Shown here: piece after piece, positions 1 through 7,397 of the stretch | How positions within the stretch are numbered: the stretch's first letter is position 1 | Layout of the letters: each line of letters opens with the position of its first letter | From: an uncultured Lachnospiraceae bacterium | GTDB lineage: Bacteria; Bacillota; Clostridia; Lachnospirales; Lachnospiraceae | Length of the DNA: 64,000 nucleotides | Assembly (NCBI GenBank): GCA_910577045.1 | Contig: CAJTLB010000004.1 | Span: 1 to 64,000 of the forward strand | Reading direction: 5' to 3' | Notes under the pieces: model-generated | The model's database searches: none | Told to the model about the DNA's origin: nothing | Seen by the model: the letters and a program-made list of their open reading frames with translations, nothing else | Program-made: the position numbers and the translations under genes

Positions 1-59
1 ACTTTTCGTTTTTGGCGAATATCATCTATATATTCCAACCATTGTAATAATTCTTCCAT
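1..59 (-). CDS. N-terminus of a probable ISAs1-type transposase, cut by window edge
   Basis: Nineteen codons are visible, beginning at an ATG preceded by AAGGGG about 7 nt upstream and running off the left edge. The peptide MEELLQWLEYIDDIRQKRK resembles the start of ISAs1-family DDE transposases, which open with a helix followed by a D-x-R motif. This is a family resemblance from memory over a very short stretch; the rest of the gene would be needed to settle it. Confidence 0.4.
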   Translation of the reverse strand, partial: MEELLQWLEYIDDIRQKRK

Positions 60-396
60 ATAACAATCCCCTTTTTCTTTTATTTTACACAAAAATGGGA
101 TTGTTTACAATTTATTTACTCATGCGTTTGTCGTGCCCTAACCCCCTCATGTAGCAAAATCCACAAATTATTTTAAAATAATTTTTACTCGAAAAACCTT
201 CTCCAAGATGGAGCATGATGCAAAATATAAATCAATTTTTATATAAGTTGCTTCCCAAACAATGAAGAAGAAATTCATTAAAACTGTTTCATTTTATATG
301 CTTTTTATTGAAAAAGAGATGCACCATAAGGCACTTTCTATTGCCCCACAATACACCTCTAGCAGTATCAAGCCAATTATTTATCTTTTAAACTTT
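60..396. other. Non-coding AT-rich stretch
   Basis: No credible gene is seen here. Short open frames exist but lack a ribosome binding site or recognisable protein character. The stretch separates the edge transposase from the flavodoxin remnant. Confidence 0.5.
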
Positions 397-648
397 TTAC
401 TTAATCCCAATTTCCTCAATCCATTTCTGAACGCTTTCTTTTGAAACTCCTGATTCAAATCTTTTTCCATTCCTCCACTCCACAGACTCTGCACAAAGGG
501 AATGAAGATTACTTGCACTGGAACCAATCCCGCTGCTATGGGAAGTGCAGAACGGCACTATCATTTTTCCGGGAAAATCATAACTTTCTAAAAATGTACT
601 AATAATACGGGGAGCCTGACCGTGCCAAATCGGATAATAAAATGTAGC
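397..648 (-). pseudogene. Flavodoxin C-terminal remnant
   Basis: The minus-strand reading frame encodes about 84 residues matching the C-terminal half of the flavodoxin_4-type family: YPIWHGQAPRIISTFLESYD, then SHSSGIGSSASNLHSLC, ending in a W-I-E-E helix. Flavodoxins are about 150-170 aa, so the N-terminal half with the FMN phosphate-binding T-x-T-G-x-T loop is missing. Upstream of about position 648 the frame continues into unrelated sequence, so there is no proper start. Together with the LysR C-terminus at 3763-3981 on the opposite strand, it looks like one side of a divergent flavodoxin/LysR pair broken by a mobile element. Family assignment is confident; non-functionality is inferred from the truncation. 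Confidence 0.75.
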
Positions 649-910
649 CCGCCTCTGCAATCCCTTGTAAACACTGGCTTTAACGCTATACAAAAGTGTG
701 TATTGTTTTTCTTTTTACCTGACATTTGTATAGCTTTTTCGCCATTTTTCTTATTTTCATTTTACTTTCTGCCATCCTCTTTCGCAAATACTTATGTTGT
801 ATAATCGCTTATACCTCAAAGGCATGAAAACTGCAGAGACCTCTCTTTTCCCATTATAAAACTCCCACCTTAAAGTGGAAGTCTCAAAAAGTTTATCAGT
901 ATGAATGGAA

Positions 911-965
911 AGGTTGCAACTGCAAAGAACCAGCAGTGATTTTTCCGCTGGTTCTATGTACGTTT
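911..965. repeat. Hairpin repeat copy A downstream of the HEPN gene
   Basis: About 55 bp match 3104-3158 closely. The core is a perfect 8-bp stem, GAACCAGC (927-934) with GCTGGTTC (947-954), around a 12-nt loop, followed by the shared TATGTAC. Compared with copy B the stem differs at paired positions, so the structure is kept. There is no U-tract on either strand, so a plain intrinsic terminator is unlikely. Each copy sits just 3' of a minus-strand gene. Confidence 0.7.
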
Positions 966-987
966 TGTTAAGAACTTGTTTCATATT

Positions 988-2931
988 CTATTTTTCACTT
1001 GTTACTTCAATCTGTTCCCTCAAACAAAATTCTTCATTAATTTTTGTAATCACAAGAATCATTATTTTTAATAGTATTATATAGTCCATAAACTGTACTT
1101 TTTCGTCTACTGGATAAGTGCTGTGTGCATATTTATTACGCAAGTCAAGACCATTACTATAAGAGGACTTGTTCAATTCATAGTTAAGATAATCCTGCTC
1201 TGGCTCAGAAAAAAGGCTATCTGCCAATCTTAAATCACCATTCCTACACCACTCATCAATTATATTCTTTAATTCGCCATCAAAATACTGAGGACAAATC
1301 ACATCATGCTCATATAAATCTTTTAAGATAAAAACCTTGGAAATATTCAATTCCAAATAACCATCTGAATTTTCCTTAACTATATCATGCTCAATAAGCC
1401 ATTGAACATTTTCTTGCTGATGTTCCCTAAAGTCCGAAAAACTTACATTTTCATGCATCATTAGGTCAAAAAAGCGGTTATACCTATTTTGAGTTTTTTC
1501 TATATAACCTAAAAGGCTCTGATCAGAAAACAACAAAAACTGCTCCCTTTGAATATCACTACTATTTCCATAAGCATATTTTTCTTTTACAAAACCTGAT
1601 AGACTGGAAAAAATAATATGCTCTGAAGACATTTCAAATAATTCCCGATCAATTTCCCCGTCTTGCACATACATACGAAACTGTTTAAGCACTCCGTCCA
1701 TTTCTGAAGCTATGGTTCGGCATTTTTCTACTAGCGTTGTACCTTCCGATGGAGGATTAAACCGAAAACCATTTGCACCAAATTCTTGCGGAAGATATTC
1801 CTCAAAGAACCATTTCAAAACATCTTCTAACCTCACCCCGTTATGTTTCAATATATCATAACATCCTTTTACCTGCATTGTTGAAATATTTTCCCCTATA
1901 TTAAAAAGATTCCCCTTTACATATTCCTTAATTCCCCTTGTCGAAAGGACTCTTTCAAAAACTCCCAATTGTGATTTTACTGATACCAAAGCGCTTCTCC
2001 AACAATCATCAAATTGCTCGAAAACATAGCGAAAATTATTTAAAATTGTAGGATAATCTAAATTGTCGAGCAGCCACTTAATGTCATAAGTAACCTGATA
2101 AGTGTTATTCTCTAATCTTTTGGCACTTTTTATCTCTGGTACGTCTGCAAATTCCACACCCACTCCATACCCTATCTGCACCCCTATAAAGGGACGGTTT
2201 TCCCAATAAGTATCACATTCCCTTTTCGCAGCTAATCTCAATTTATCACTAATCGGGCATTCTTTTGAACTTTGTGAATGTGCCAGTAGTTGAAGGTCAT
2301 TCAAATTTGCTGTATCCAACTTAACATATTTCTGCAAAATCCCCTCATATTCTGATGGAGACAATTCTTTTGGAAAATTATACGAACATTCCTGGTTGTG
2401 TTTTTTTAAGAACTTATCAATAATCAACCGTGGGGTTTGTTCAGAAATGCGCAATATTTCTGCCAATTCTTTATCATAAAATTTGACCAATTCCTCCTGT
2501 TGTAACAACATATAAAGTGTCGTTTCTGGTTCACTTAAATAATCAGCAAACATTTGACCAGAAACATTTTTAAAAGCTTTAAATTTCACAAACAGTTTCC
2601 AAAAATCTTCTACATACCCAATACAAACAGATTGACAAATCTGCTTGAAATTCGTATCATCTATTTGCCCAAAGAACTTTCCGAAAACTTTCATGAAAGA
2701 ACCACACAATTTCTTATAATGAGCAATTTTTTCCTCATCCCATTCTTCAAGATTGACTCCACTATTAATCAATTTTTGAATGTTATATAATTCAATTACT
2801 TCATTGACATCAATATACTTTTTATTTTCATCATATGATTCAAGAATAACATCTGCCTTTGCCAAATGTTCTTTAATACACCAATCATAAACACTATAAA
2901 ATTTTACACCATCATATTCTGGGCGCATCAT
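988..2931 (-). CDS. Large uncharacterised protein with C-terminal HEPN-type motif
   Basis: The 647-aa product starts at the ATG at 2931, chosen because GGAGG lies 8 nt upstream; an in-frame GTG 30 nt earlier has no such site. Most of it is helical and acidic and I do not recognise the body. Near the C-terminus is RNKYAH (R598, N599, H603 in this numbering), the R-polar-x3-H signature of HEPN domains, inside a helical context and followed by a hydrophobic helix. HEPN domains are often RNases in toxins and anti-phage systems. The gene is a single cargo between two hairpin repeats, next to a Tn554-type tnpC, with its own extended -10 promoter. A defence role is inference; it could also be a non-catalytic HEPN-like protein. 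Confidence 0.6.
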   Translation of the reverse strand: MMRPEYDGVKFYSVYDWCIKEHLAKADVILESYDENKKYIDVNEVIELYNIQKLINSGVNLEEWDEEKIAHYKKLCGSFMKVFGKFFGQIDDTNFKQICQSVCIGYVEDFWKLFVKFKAFKNVSGQMFADYLSEPETTLYMLLQQEELVKFYDKELAEILRISEQTPRLIIDKFLKKHNQECSYNFPKELSPSEYEGILQKYVKLDTANLNDLQLLAHSQSSKECPISDKLRLAAKRECDTYWENRPFIGVQIGYGVGVEFADVPEIKSAKRLENNTYQVTYDIKWLLDNLDYPTILNNFRYVFEQFDDCWRSALVSVKSQLGVFERVLSTRGIKEYVKGNLFNIGENISTMQVKGCYDILKHNGVRLEDVLKWFFEEYLPQEFGANGFRFNPPSEGTTLVEKCRTIASEMDGVLKQFRMYVQDGEIDRELFEMSSEHIIFSSLSGFVKEKYAYGNSSDIQREQFLLFSDQSLLGYIEKTQNRYNRFFDLMMHENVSFSDFREHQQENVQWLIEHDIVKENSDGYLELNISKVFILKDLYEHDVICPQYFDGELKNIIDEWCRNGDLRLADSLFSEPEQDYLNYELNKSSYSNGLDLRNKYAHSTYPVDEKVQFMDYIILLKIMILVITKINEEFCLREQIEVTSEK

Positions 2932-3041
2932 ATCATTTACCTCCAAATAAATTGTACTCACAGATAGCTAACCGCTTTCCATAATAAAGTATATCTCCTG
3001 TTGATATCAGTTTTTTCTCTTGTACAATAAAGGATTGGTTA

Positions 3042-3050
3042 ATTATACCA
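3042..3050 (-). promoter_or_regulatory. Extended -10 promoter for the HEPN-motif gene
   Basis: On the minus strand TATAAT is preceded by TG one base upstream (TGGTATAAT), a strong extended -10 element. The -35 region is poor. It lies about 110 nt upstream of the ATG at 2931, giving the cargo gene its own promoter and a moderate leader. Confidence 0.5.
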
Positions 3051-3103
3051 TTTTTTCTTACATAATGATACTTAATTCTATAACAAAAAATATTAGAGTG
3101 CCA

Positions 3104-3158
3104 AAGCTGTAACTGCAAAGAACCGGCAGGGGTTTTTCCGCCGGTCCTATGTACATTT
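3104..3158. repeat. Hairpin repeat copy B downstream of tnpC
   Basis: Second copy of the repeat at 911-965. The stem is GAACCGGC (3120-3127) with GCCGGTCC (3140-3147), with a single A-C mismatch near the base, around a 12-nt loop. The A-T pairs of copy A are replaced by G-C pairs here, which is covariation. It lies just after the stop codon of the tnpC-like gene. Confidence 0.7.
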
Positions 3159-3164
3159 TTCAGA

Positions 3165-3548
3165 TTACAGATTTCTTATTATGTTCTTATCCTGCTTATT
3201 CAGGGCCTTCCTTAGCTTCTGGTTCTCCTTTTGCAGCATTTCATTTTCCTGCTTGAGTTTCGCAACCTGTTGCTGCAGCAGCTCGATCCTGCCGTCCATC
3301 GCTTTGTCAAGGATGCCCCTGCGGGGGTCGGCTGTCCCGGCCTGCTGCTCCATAGCCCGGTCAATCTCTGACCGCACCTCCGGATTCTTGTAGAAAAAGC
3401 CCCTTGAAAGCCCTGTCATCTTCATGAGCCTTGGCACGGAGATCCGCTCCCCGTCCTCCGCCATTTTCCGGATGGCCGCCTTTGCCGCGGCGACCTTTTC
3501 CACGCTCCTCTCCCTGTTCAATTCGATCATCTTATCGTATTTGCTCAT
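3165..3548 (-). CDS. tnpC: TnpC-like protein of a Tn554-type transposon
   Basis: The 127-aa product begins MSKYDKMIELNRERSVEKV, continues with an HTH-like segment (VPRLMKMTGLSRGFFYKNPE, about residues 39-60) and ends in a coiled coil rich in Q, K, L and E (about 90-120). This architecture matches the TnpC accessory protein of Tn554-family elements, which helps the two tyrosine recombinases TnpA and TnpB. The start at 3548 has GGAGG close upstream and overlaps the end of the recombinase remnant by 17 nt, the usual translational coupling. Its base composition is richer in G+C than the surroundings, which supports transfer. With only a recombinase fragment upstream, it is probably no longer active. 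Confidence 0.75.
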   Translation of the reverse strand: MSKYDKMIELNRERSVEKVAAAKAAIRKMAEDGERISVPRLMKMTGLSRGFFYKNPEVRSEIDRAMEQQAGTADPRRGILDKAMDGRIELLQQQVAKLKQENEMLQKENQKLRKALNKQDKNIIRNL

Positions 3549-3756
3549 ATTCTTCCTCCCAACCTTCCAGGCTTGCAAGCAGTATCCGGGTCTGTTCCTC
3601 CCTTGCCCTGCGTGTCTCGTCAGCCAGCATCTGGTTTCCCATCCGCCGGTAATGCTGTACTGCGCTGACCCCTTTGTGTCCGAGCAGCTTGGCTATCGTC
3701 CAGTCATCCAGGTGCAGTTCTGTCAGCTTTGCCCCATAGGAGCGCCGGAACATATT
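3532..3756 (-). pseudogene. C-terminal remnant of a Tn554-type tyrosine recombinase
   Basis: About 73 residues remain, containing the end of a phage-integrase catalytic domain: FRRSYG, where the second conserved Arg lies, then AKLLGHKGVSAVQHYRRM, which supplies the conserved LLGH histidine and the catalytic tyrosine (HYRR). Full-length TnpA/TnpB proteins are 350-650 aa, so the N-terminal domain and first catalytic Arg are gone. Upstream, around 3757-3762, sequence switches abruptly to a LysR C-terminus on the opposite strand, marking a deletion or insertion junction. Confidence 0.75.
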
Positions 3757-3762
3757 GTTGCA

Positions 3763-3981
3763 ACCTATGATTTGATTTACAACGCCGCACAGTTTGTCAA
3801 AAAGGGTTTTGGATATGTGATCGCACTGGACAGGATCATTAACACGACCGGGGACAGCAATTTATGTTTTAAGCCGCTTTCCCCTACATTGGAGGCAGAG
3901 CTTTGCATTGTTTGGAAGAAATATCAGGTTCTTTCGAGAGCTTCCAGTGCATTTCTGCAACAATTGAAAGCAGAAACATAA
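3763..3981 (+). pseudogene. LysR-type regulator C-terminal remnant
   Basis: The last 72 residues of a plus-strand frame read TYDLIYNAAQFVKKGFGYVI, then ALDRIINTTGD, LCFKPLSPTLEAEL and VWKKYQVLSRASSAFLQQL, the typical end of a LysR substrate-binding domain. LysR proteins are about 300 aa; the DNA-binding half is absent and the frame upstream is recombinase sequence read antisense. It is the other broken half of a divergent flavodoxin/LysR locus (see 397-648). Confidence 0.7.
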
Positions 3982-4010
3982 GACATTTATATTACATTAT
4001 TTTTACTGTA

Positions 4011-4119
4011 TTCCGAAAATCAGAACTCTTGAAGTTTATCTTCTTGACCTCTTGAGTTCCGATAATCGGAGTTCTTGAAGTCCAATTCTTGTACTTCTGC
4101 AATTCCGAAAACCGGAATG
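4011..4119 (+). repeat. Degenerate tandem repeat, 46-bp period
   Basis: A unit beginning TTCCGAAAATC or TTCCGATAATC and continuing with GAACTCTTGAAGT or GAGTTCTTGAAGT starts at 4011 and 4057, with a partial third unit at 4103 (TTCCGAAAACCGGAA). The start of each unit is itself a small palindrome. The rest of 3982-4479 is AT-rich and holds no gene I can support. Confidence 0.55.
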
Positions 4120-4479
4120 TAACAATACTGATATTAACTATACTAAGTATAATCATACTGAATCAATCATATCAATCCTATCTTAAATCTTTCCCTTGCA
4201 TCATGGAAATGTGCATAACAGGCTATGGAGTCATAGATAAATAGGAAAAGAGTACCCTTTTCCGAAAATGCGTTGCATTTTGCTTGTTGGGAAGTTTCCC
4301 AAACCCTCTATTTTTTCTTTCACTACCTACTACACCGCGCATGGCGATTTTGCCAAAGATTTAAGAAAAAATTTAGCTTTTTTATTTCTATCTCTCCCCA
4401 AATGGCATAAAAAGCAATTTGCTTCATTTTCGAAAGTTTTCTGCAACTATCTTTGAAAAATCTGCTATCATCAATTCTG

Positions 4480-4508
4480 TTGACTTTGAATAGCTTCCAT
4501 GTTACAAT
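4480..4508 (+). promoter_or_regulatory. Promoter of the MATE efflux gene
   Basis: TTGACT (4480-4485), a 17-bp spacer and TACAAT (4503-4508) form a good sigma-A promoter. Transcription would start near 4515, giving a leader of roughly 138 nt before the MATE start codon. Confidence 0.65.
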
Positions 4509-4550
4509 ATTTTTGCTTGTCAGAGGACTTGCAATCAAATAAGATTGTTG

Positions 4551-4630
4551 AAGTGGGATAAGACCATTTGGAGCTTTATCCCACTTCTTGTTTTATGTAG
4601 CGGGATAAAGCTGAAAGGGCTTTATCCCGC
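4551..4630 (+). promoter_or_regulatory. Two-hairpin leader, possible attenuator, before MATE gene
   Basis: Hairpin 1 pairs AAGTGGGATAA (4551-4561) with TTATCCCACTT (4576-4586) and is followed by the T-rich CTTGTTTTA, like a terminator. Hairpin 2 pairs GCGGGATAAAGC (4600-4611) with GCTTTATCCCGC (4619-4630) and ends just before the ribosome binding site. The 3' arm of hairpin 1 (GCTTTATCCC) is also complementary to the 5' arm of hairpin 2 (GGGATAAAGC), so the two structures can exclude each other. This resembles attenuation leaders of resistance genes. Pairing is seen; regulation is inferred. Confidence 0.55.
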
Positions 4631-4652
4631 TTCCTTTATGGGAGGTATCTTG

Positions 4653-5963
4653 ATGAACACAAAAACAAAATCATTATTTGCTTACATCTTCCCTGCATTG
4701 GGTGGATTATTTGTAACTTATCTTTACAACGTTGTGGACGGAATCTTTGTTGGACAAGGTGTCGGCTCGGCTGCGTTGGGGGCTGTCAATATTGGTGTTC
4801 CGTTTATCACTTTTGTTGTTGCTATCGCAGCCATGTTCCCTATGGGCGGCGCAACCGTTGTTGCTATCAGAATGGGGCGGGGAGATAAAGACGGTGCAAA
4901 TCATGCTTTTATGATGGCATTTTCTTTAACTGTTCTGCTTTCCATATTGCTTATGGTTGTGGGTATGGCATTTTCTCAGCAAATTGTTGATTTAAGCGGT
5001 GCAGGAAAACTAAGTGAAGAAATGCGGAAAATGTCAGCAGATTATTTGTTTTATTATTCTGCTTTTTCCATTCCTATGCTCATGAGTACCTGTCTTTCTG
5101 TTTTTATCAGAAATGATGGATCACCTGCGCTTTCCTTTGCGGGAATGTGCGTAGGTGCAGCAGCAAATATCTTTTGGGATTGGCTGTTTATCTTCCCATT
5201 AGATATGGGTGTGATTGGCGCGGCAGTTGCGTCCGGTTTGGGGCAAGTTCTTTCCGTCCTTGTCCTGCTTTCCCATTTCGTGCGAAAAAAGGGCGAACTG
5301 CGGATTAAGCCATTCAAAATTGATTTTTCACTGATGAAAAAAATATGCAAGCGTGGTGTGCCAGAAGCCGTTACGCAACTCACAACACCTGTTACCGCAC
5401 TTTGCTATAATCTTATGTTAGCAAGCCTAATAGGGGATATTGGCGTATCTACCTTTAGCGTTTTGAGTTTTATTTACTCTCTTGCAAACGCTATCCTTTC
5501 TGGTGTAGCGCAAGGTTTACAGCCTCTTTGGGGGCATTGTTACGGCAAGCAGGATACAGCGGAAATAAACTGGTATTTCCGTTGCGGAATTATCATTAAC
5601 AGCATTTTGTCAATTTTAATATACGGAGCATTATTTATTTTTGATAAGCCCGTAATTTGCATATTTAATCAGGACCCCGACCTTATACAAACAGCTTCGG
5701 TAGCTTTGCCATTATTTAGCCTGTCCTTTATCCCTATGGCACTGAACCTTATTTACACAGCATTTCTGTTTTCGACTAAAAGAACAGGATCGGCAAATGC
5801 CATAGCAATTAGCAGAGGTATTGTGCTGAAAGCACTTGCCATTTTCTGTATTCCTATACTTTTTGGAAGCGACACTATTTGGATTGCGCCATTTGTGGCA
5901 GAAATCTTGACTCTTATACTTGCTATCGGGCTATGTAAAACAACGAAATTAATCTATCAATAA
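4653..5963 (+). CDS. MATE family multidrug efflux transporter
   Basis: The 436-aa protein has about 12 hydrophobic segments and the MATE pattern: FPALGGLFVTYLYNVVDGIF near the N-terminus, GQGVGSAALGAVN, a central FIRNDGSP (common in this family after TM5), and a second half starting at RGVPEAVTQLTTP. It would export cationic compounds across the membrane using a sodium or proton gradient. The ATG at 4653 is chosen because GGGAGG ends about 8 nt upstream; an in-frame TTG at 4545 would run through the leader hairpins. Composition is richer in G+C than the capsule genes, and it sits among mobile-element remnants, so it was probably acquired. Substrate is unknown. Confidence 0.85.
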   Translation: MNTKTKSLFAYIFPALGGLFVTYLYNVVDGIFVGQGVGSAALGAVNIGVPFITFVVAIAAMFPMGGATVVAIRMGRGDKDGANHAFMMAFSLTVLLSILLMVVGMAFSQQIVDLSGAGKLSEEMRKMSADYLFYYSAFSIPMLMSTCLSVFIRNDGSPALSFAGMCVGAAANIFWDWLFIFPLDMGVIGAAVASGLGQVLSVLVLLSHFVRKKGELRIKPFKIDFSLMKKICKRGVPEAVTQLTTPVTALCYNLMLASLIGDIGVSTFSVLSFIYSLANAILSGVAQGLQPLWGHCYGKQDTAEINWYFRCGIIINSILSILIYGALFIFDKPVICIFNQDPDLIQTASVALPLFSLSFIPMALNLIYTAFLFSTKRTGSANAIAISRGIVLKALAIFCIPILFGSDTIWIAPFVAEILTLILAIGLCKTTKLIYQ

Positions 5964-6001
5964 CTTTTCTAAGGATATGACGGTATCGAGGAGGTGTCGC
6001 C

Positions 6002-6097
6002 ATGTCCTTTTTATTTTTTAAGTATAATTTGTTAAAAAAATCCAATACAAGGCATTGTATCCGTCTGCCCGCCAATATGAATTATCTATTCATTTAG
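6002..6097 (+). CDS. Small 31-aa open frame with strong RBS
   Basis: The frame begins MSFLFFKYNLLKKSN and stops after 31 codons; GAGGAGG lies 7 nt upstream of the ATG, as good a site as any in the window. I do not recognise the peptide. Its position before a sigma-like regulator of a conjugative element suggests a leader or a truncated element gene. Confidence 0.35.
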   Translation: MSFLFFKYNLLKKSNTRHCIRLPANMNYLFI

Positions 6098-6236
6098 TAT
6101 GTCTTAATAATTCATATTACTGGAACGGCTTCAGGAACCTGATAATCATGTATTACCCAAACACTCATGTGGCTTTATGTCGCATGGGCGTTTGTTGTAA
6201 TAGCCCTCTACTGGGAAAAAAGTGGGTGATGAGAAA

Positions 6237-6695
6237 ATGAGGTATTCTGAACAATTCATGGAGCATATCGAATATGCCTTTGCTGCCTTTTGCAGAACTG
6301 TTCTCTGTAACGCGGCAATCAGCGCATACCGCGATTTTGGACGGAAGCAGAAGCGGGAAGTATCGCTTGACTATCTGATGTCCGAAACACCCTTTGAACC
6401 GTTCACAACAGATAATTACTTTAAGCAATACGACATTCCAACTATTTTTATTGTAAAAGGGCAGAAAATTGTTGTGGCAAGCAAACGGTTAGCCGACGCA
6501 TTAGCCAGATTGCCAGAACAGCGGCGCGCTGTCCTGCTGATGTATTTCTTCCTCGGTTACACTGATACAGAAGTCGGGAACGAGTACGGGCGGAGCAGAA
6601 GCACAGCGAATTACTGGAAACACGCGGCATTAAAGCAGTTGAGAAAGGAATGGTTGAAATCAGAACATGAGGAGCAAGAAGCTGATACCCTTTGA
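6237..6695 (+). CDS. Sigma-70-like HTH protein of a Tn916/Tn1549-type element
   Basis: The 152-aa product starts MRYSEQFMEHIEYAFAAFCR and contains a sigma region 4-like helix-turn-helix in its C-terminal half (LPEQRRAVLLMYFFLGYTD, then VGNEYGRSRSTANYWKHAAL, about residues 95-140). Proteins of this kind, like Tn916 Orf7, regulate excision and transfer genes in conjugative transposons. It is followed, with a 29-nt overlap, by a small HTH gene, the usual pairing. Here that partner is frameshifted and no excisionase or integrase follows, so the pair appears to be a leftover of a larger element. Start chosen at the ATG at 6237; the alternative at 6222 would add only five residues. Confidence 0.75.
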   Translation: MRYSEQFMEHIEYAFAAFCRTVLCNAAISAYRDFGRKQKREVSLDYLMSETPFEPFTTDNYFKQYDIPTIFIVKGQKIVVASKRLADALARLPEQRRAVLLMYFFLGYTDTEVGNEYGRSRSTANYWKHAALKQLRKEWLKSEHEEQEADTL

Positions 6696-6871
6696 AGTCA
6701 TTGAAAAAGCTGTCACTGGAGAACCAGAAGCCATAGACGCGGTATTGCGGCACTATGCCGGATATATCAAATACCTGTCTACCTATCGGGGGACATATCA
6801 ATGATGATATTCAAGACAGTCTGAAAGCACAGCTTATCAAAGCTATCCTGCAATTCCGTTTTGACAGGTAG
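6667..6871 (+). pseudogene. Small HTH protein of a conjugative element, frameshifted
   Basis: Translation from 6667 gives MRSKKLIPFEVIEKAVTGEP, then AIDAVLRHYAGYIKYLSTYR, the N-terminus of the Orf8-like helix-turn-helix proteins of Tn916-type elements. A run of five G at 6788-6792 shifts the frame and causes an early stop. Removing one G restores HINDDIQDSLKAQLIKAILQ, the usual C-terminus, to a stop at 6869-6871 (67 aa). The G run could be a true mutation or a sequencing slip. Confidence 0.7.
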
Positions 6872-7075
6872 GCAGTAGCAAAGCCGCCTGTATCAATGCT
6901 TTTTCAGCCCCTACTGCGTAACAAGGGGCATGAAAAAAGCGGGCAAGAAACGCTTTGTTTCTCACTCGCCTTTTTCTGTACCCTGTATGACAGCTACCCT
7001 ATTTCAGTTTGTTGGTTGATACTGTTTTATGAGTAGCTACCATTTTAACAGCTTTCTATCATTATTTTTAATATA

Positions 7076-7231
7076 TTATTTTCCTAATGGTATATCTTTT
7101 CGGTAGCCAGATAATTCTCCCCAAGATTTATGTTGTTCTGTTTTTGCAGGAATATAACCCGCCTGCATATACTTTTGCAATTCTTCAACCAACCTTATAA
7201 GGAGAATTTCATTTGCATTAATATATTTCAT
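7076..7231 (-). CDS. CD3324-like small protein, probably C-terminally shortened
   Basis: The 51-aa frame reads MKYINANEILLIRLVEELQK, then GYIPAKTEQHKSWGELSGYR. This matches the N-terminal part of CD3324-family proteins from Clostridia, small proteins with an N-terminal segment and a C-terminal helix-turn-helix. The C-terminal DNA-binding part is missing because the frame stops after DIPLGK, so it may be a remnant. The family name is from memory. Confidence 0.5.
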   Translation of the reverse strand: MKYINANEILLIRLVEELQKYMQAGYIPAKTEQHKSWGELSGYRKDIPLGK

Positions 7232-7397
7232 ATGTGGCTTCCTCTTTGATTGATTTATTCAAGCAGCAAAACCAGCAATATATGTTAGCGACTAATATTG
7301 ACTCCATGCAAGTGTCGCTTATACTGGCTTTGCATGAAGCCAAACTTTATTCTTTTTTTCTTGTTTATACACATAAATCCCTACAACAATGTTCCTT

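Noticed and set aside
927..954. Hairpin A as a simple intrinsic terminator
   Set aside because: No U-tract follows the stem on either strand, and the covarying second copy suggests another role.
757..984. 75-codon minus-strand open frame downstream of the HEPN gene
   Set aside because: It runs through hairpin repeat A, has no family character, and its start lies in the spacer right after another gene's stop.
2933..3118. 61-codon minus-strand open frame before the HEPN gene
   Set aside because: It overlaps the extended -10 promoter, leader and start of the larger gene and has no recognisable features.
4268..4456. Open frames on both strands between the tandem repeats and the MATE promoter
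   Set aside because: No ribosome binding site and low-complexity translation; the region is better explained as spacer.
6788..6792. G5 run in the HTH gene as another phase-variable tract
   Set aside because: Five G is too short for efficient slippage; it is treated as an ordinary frameshift.
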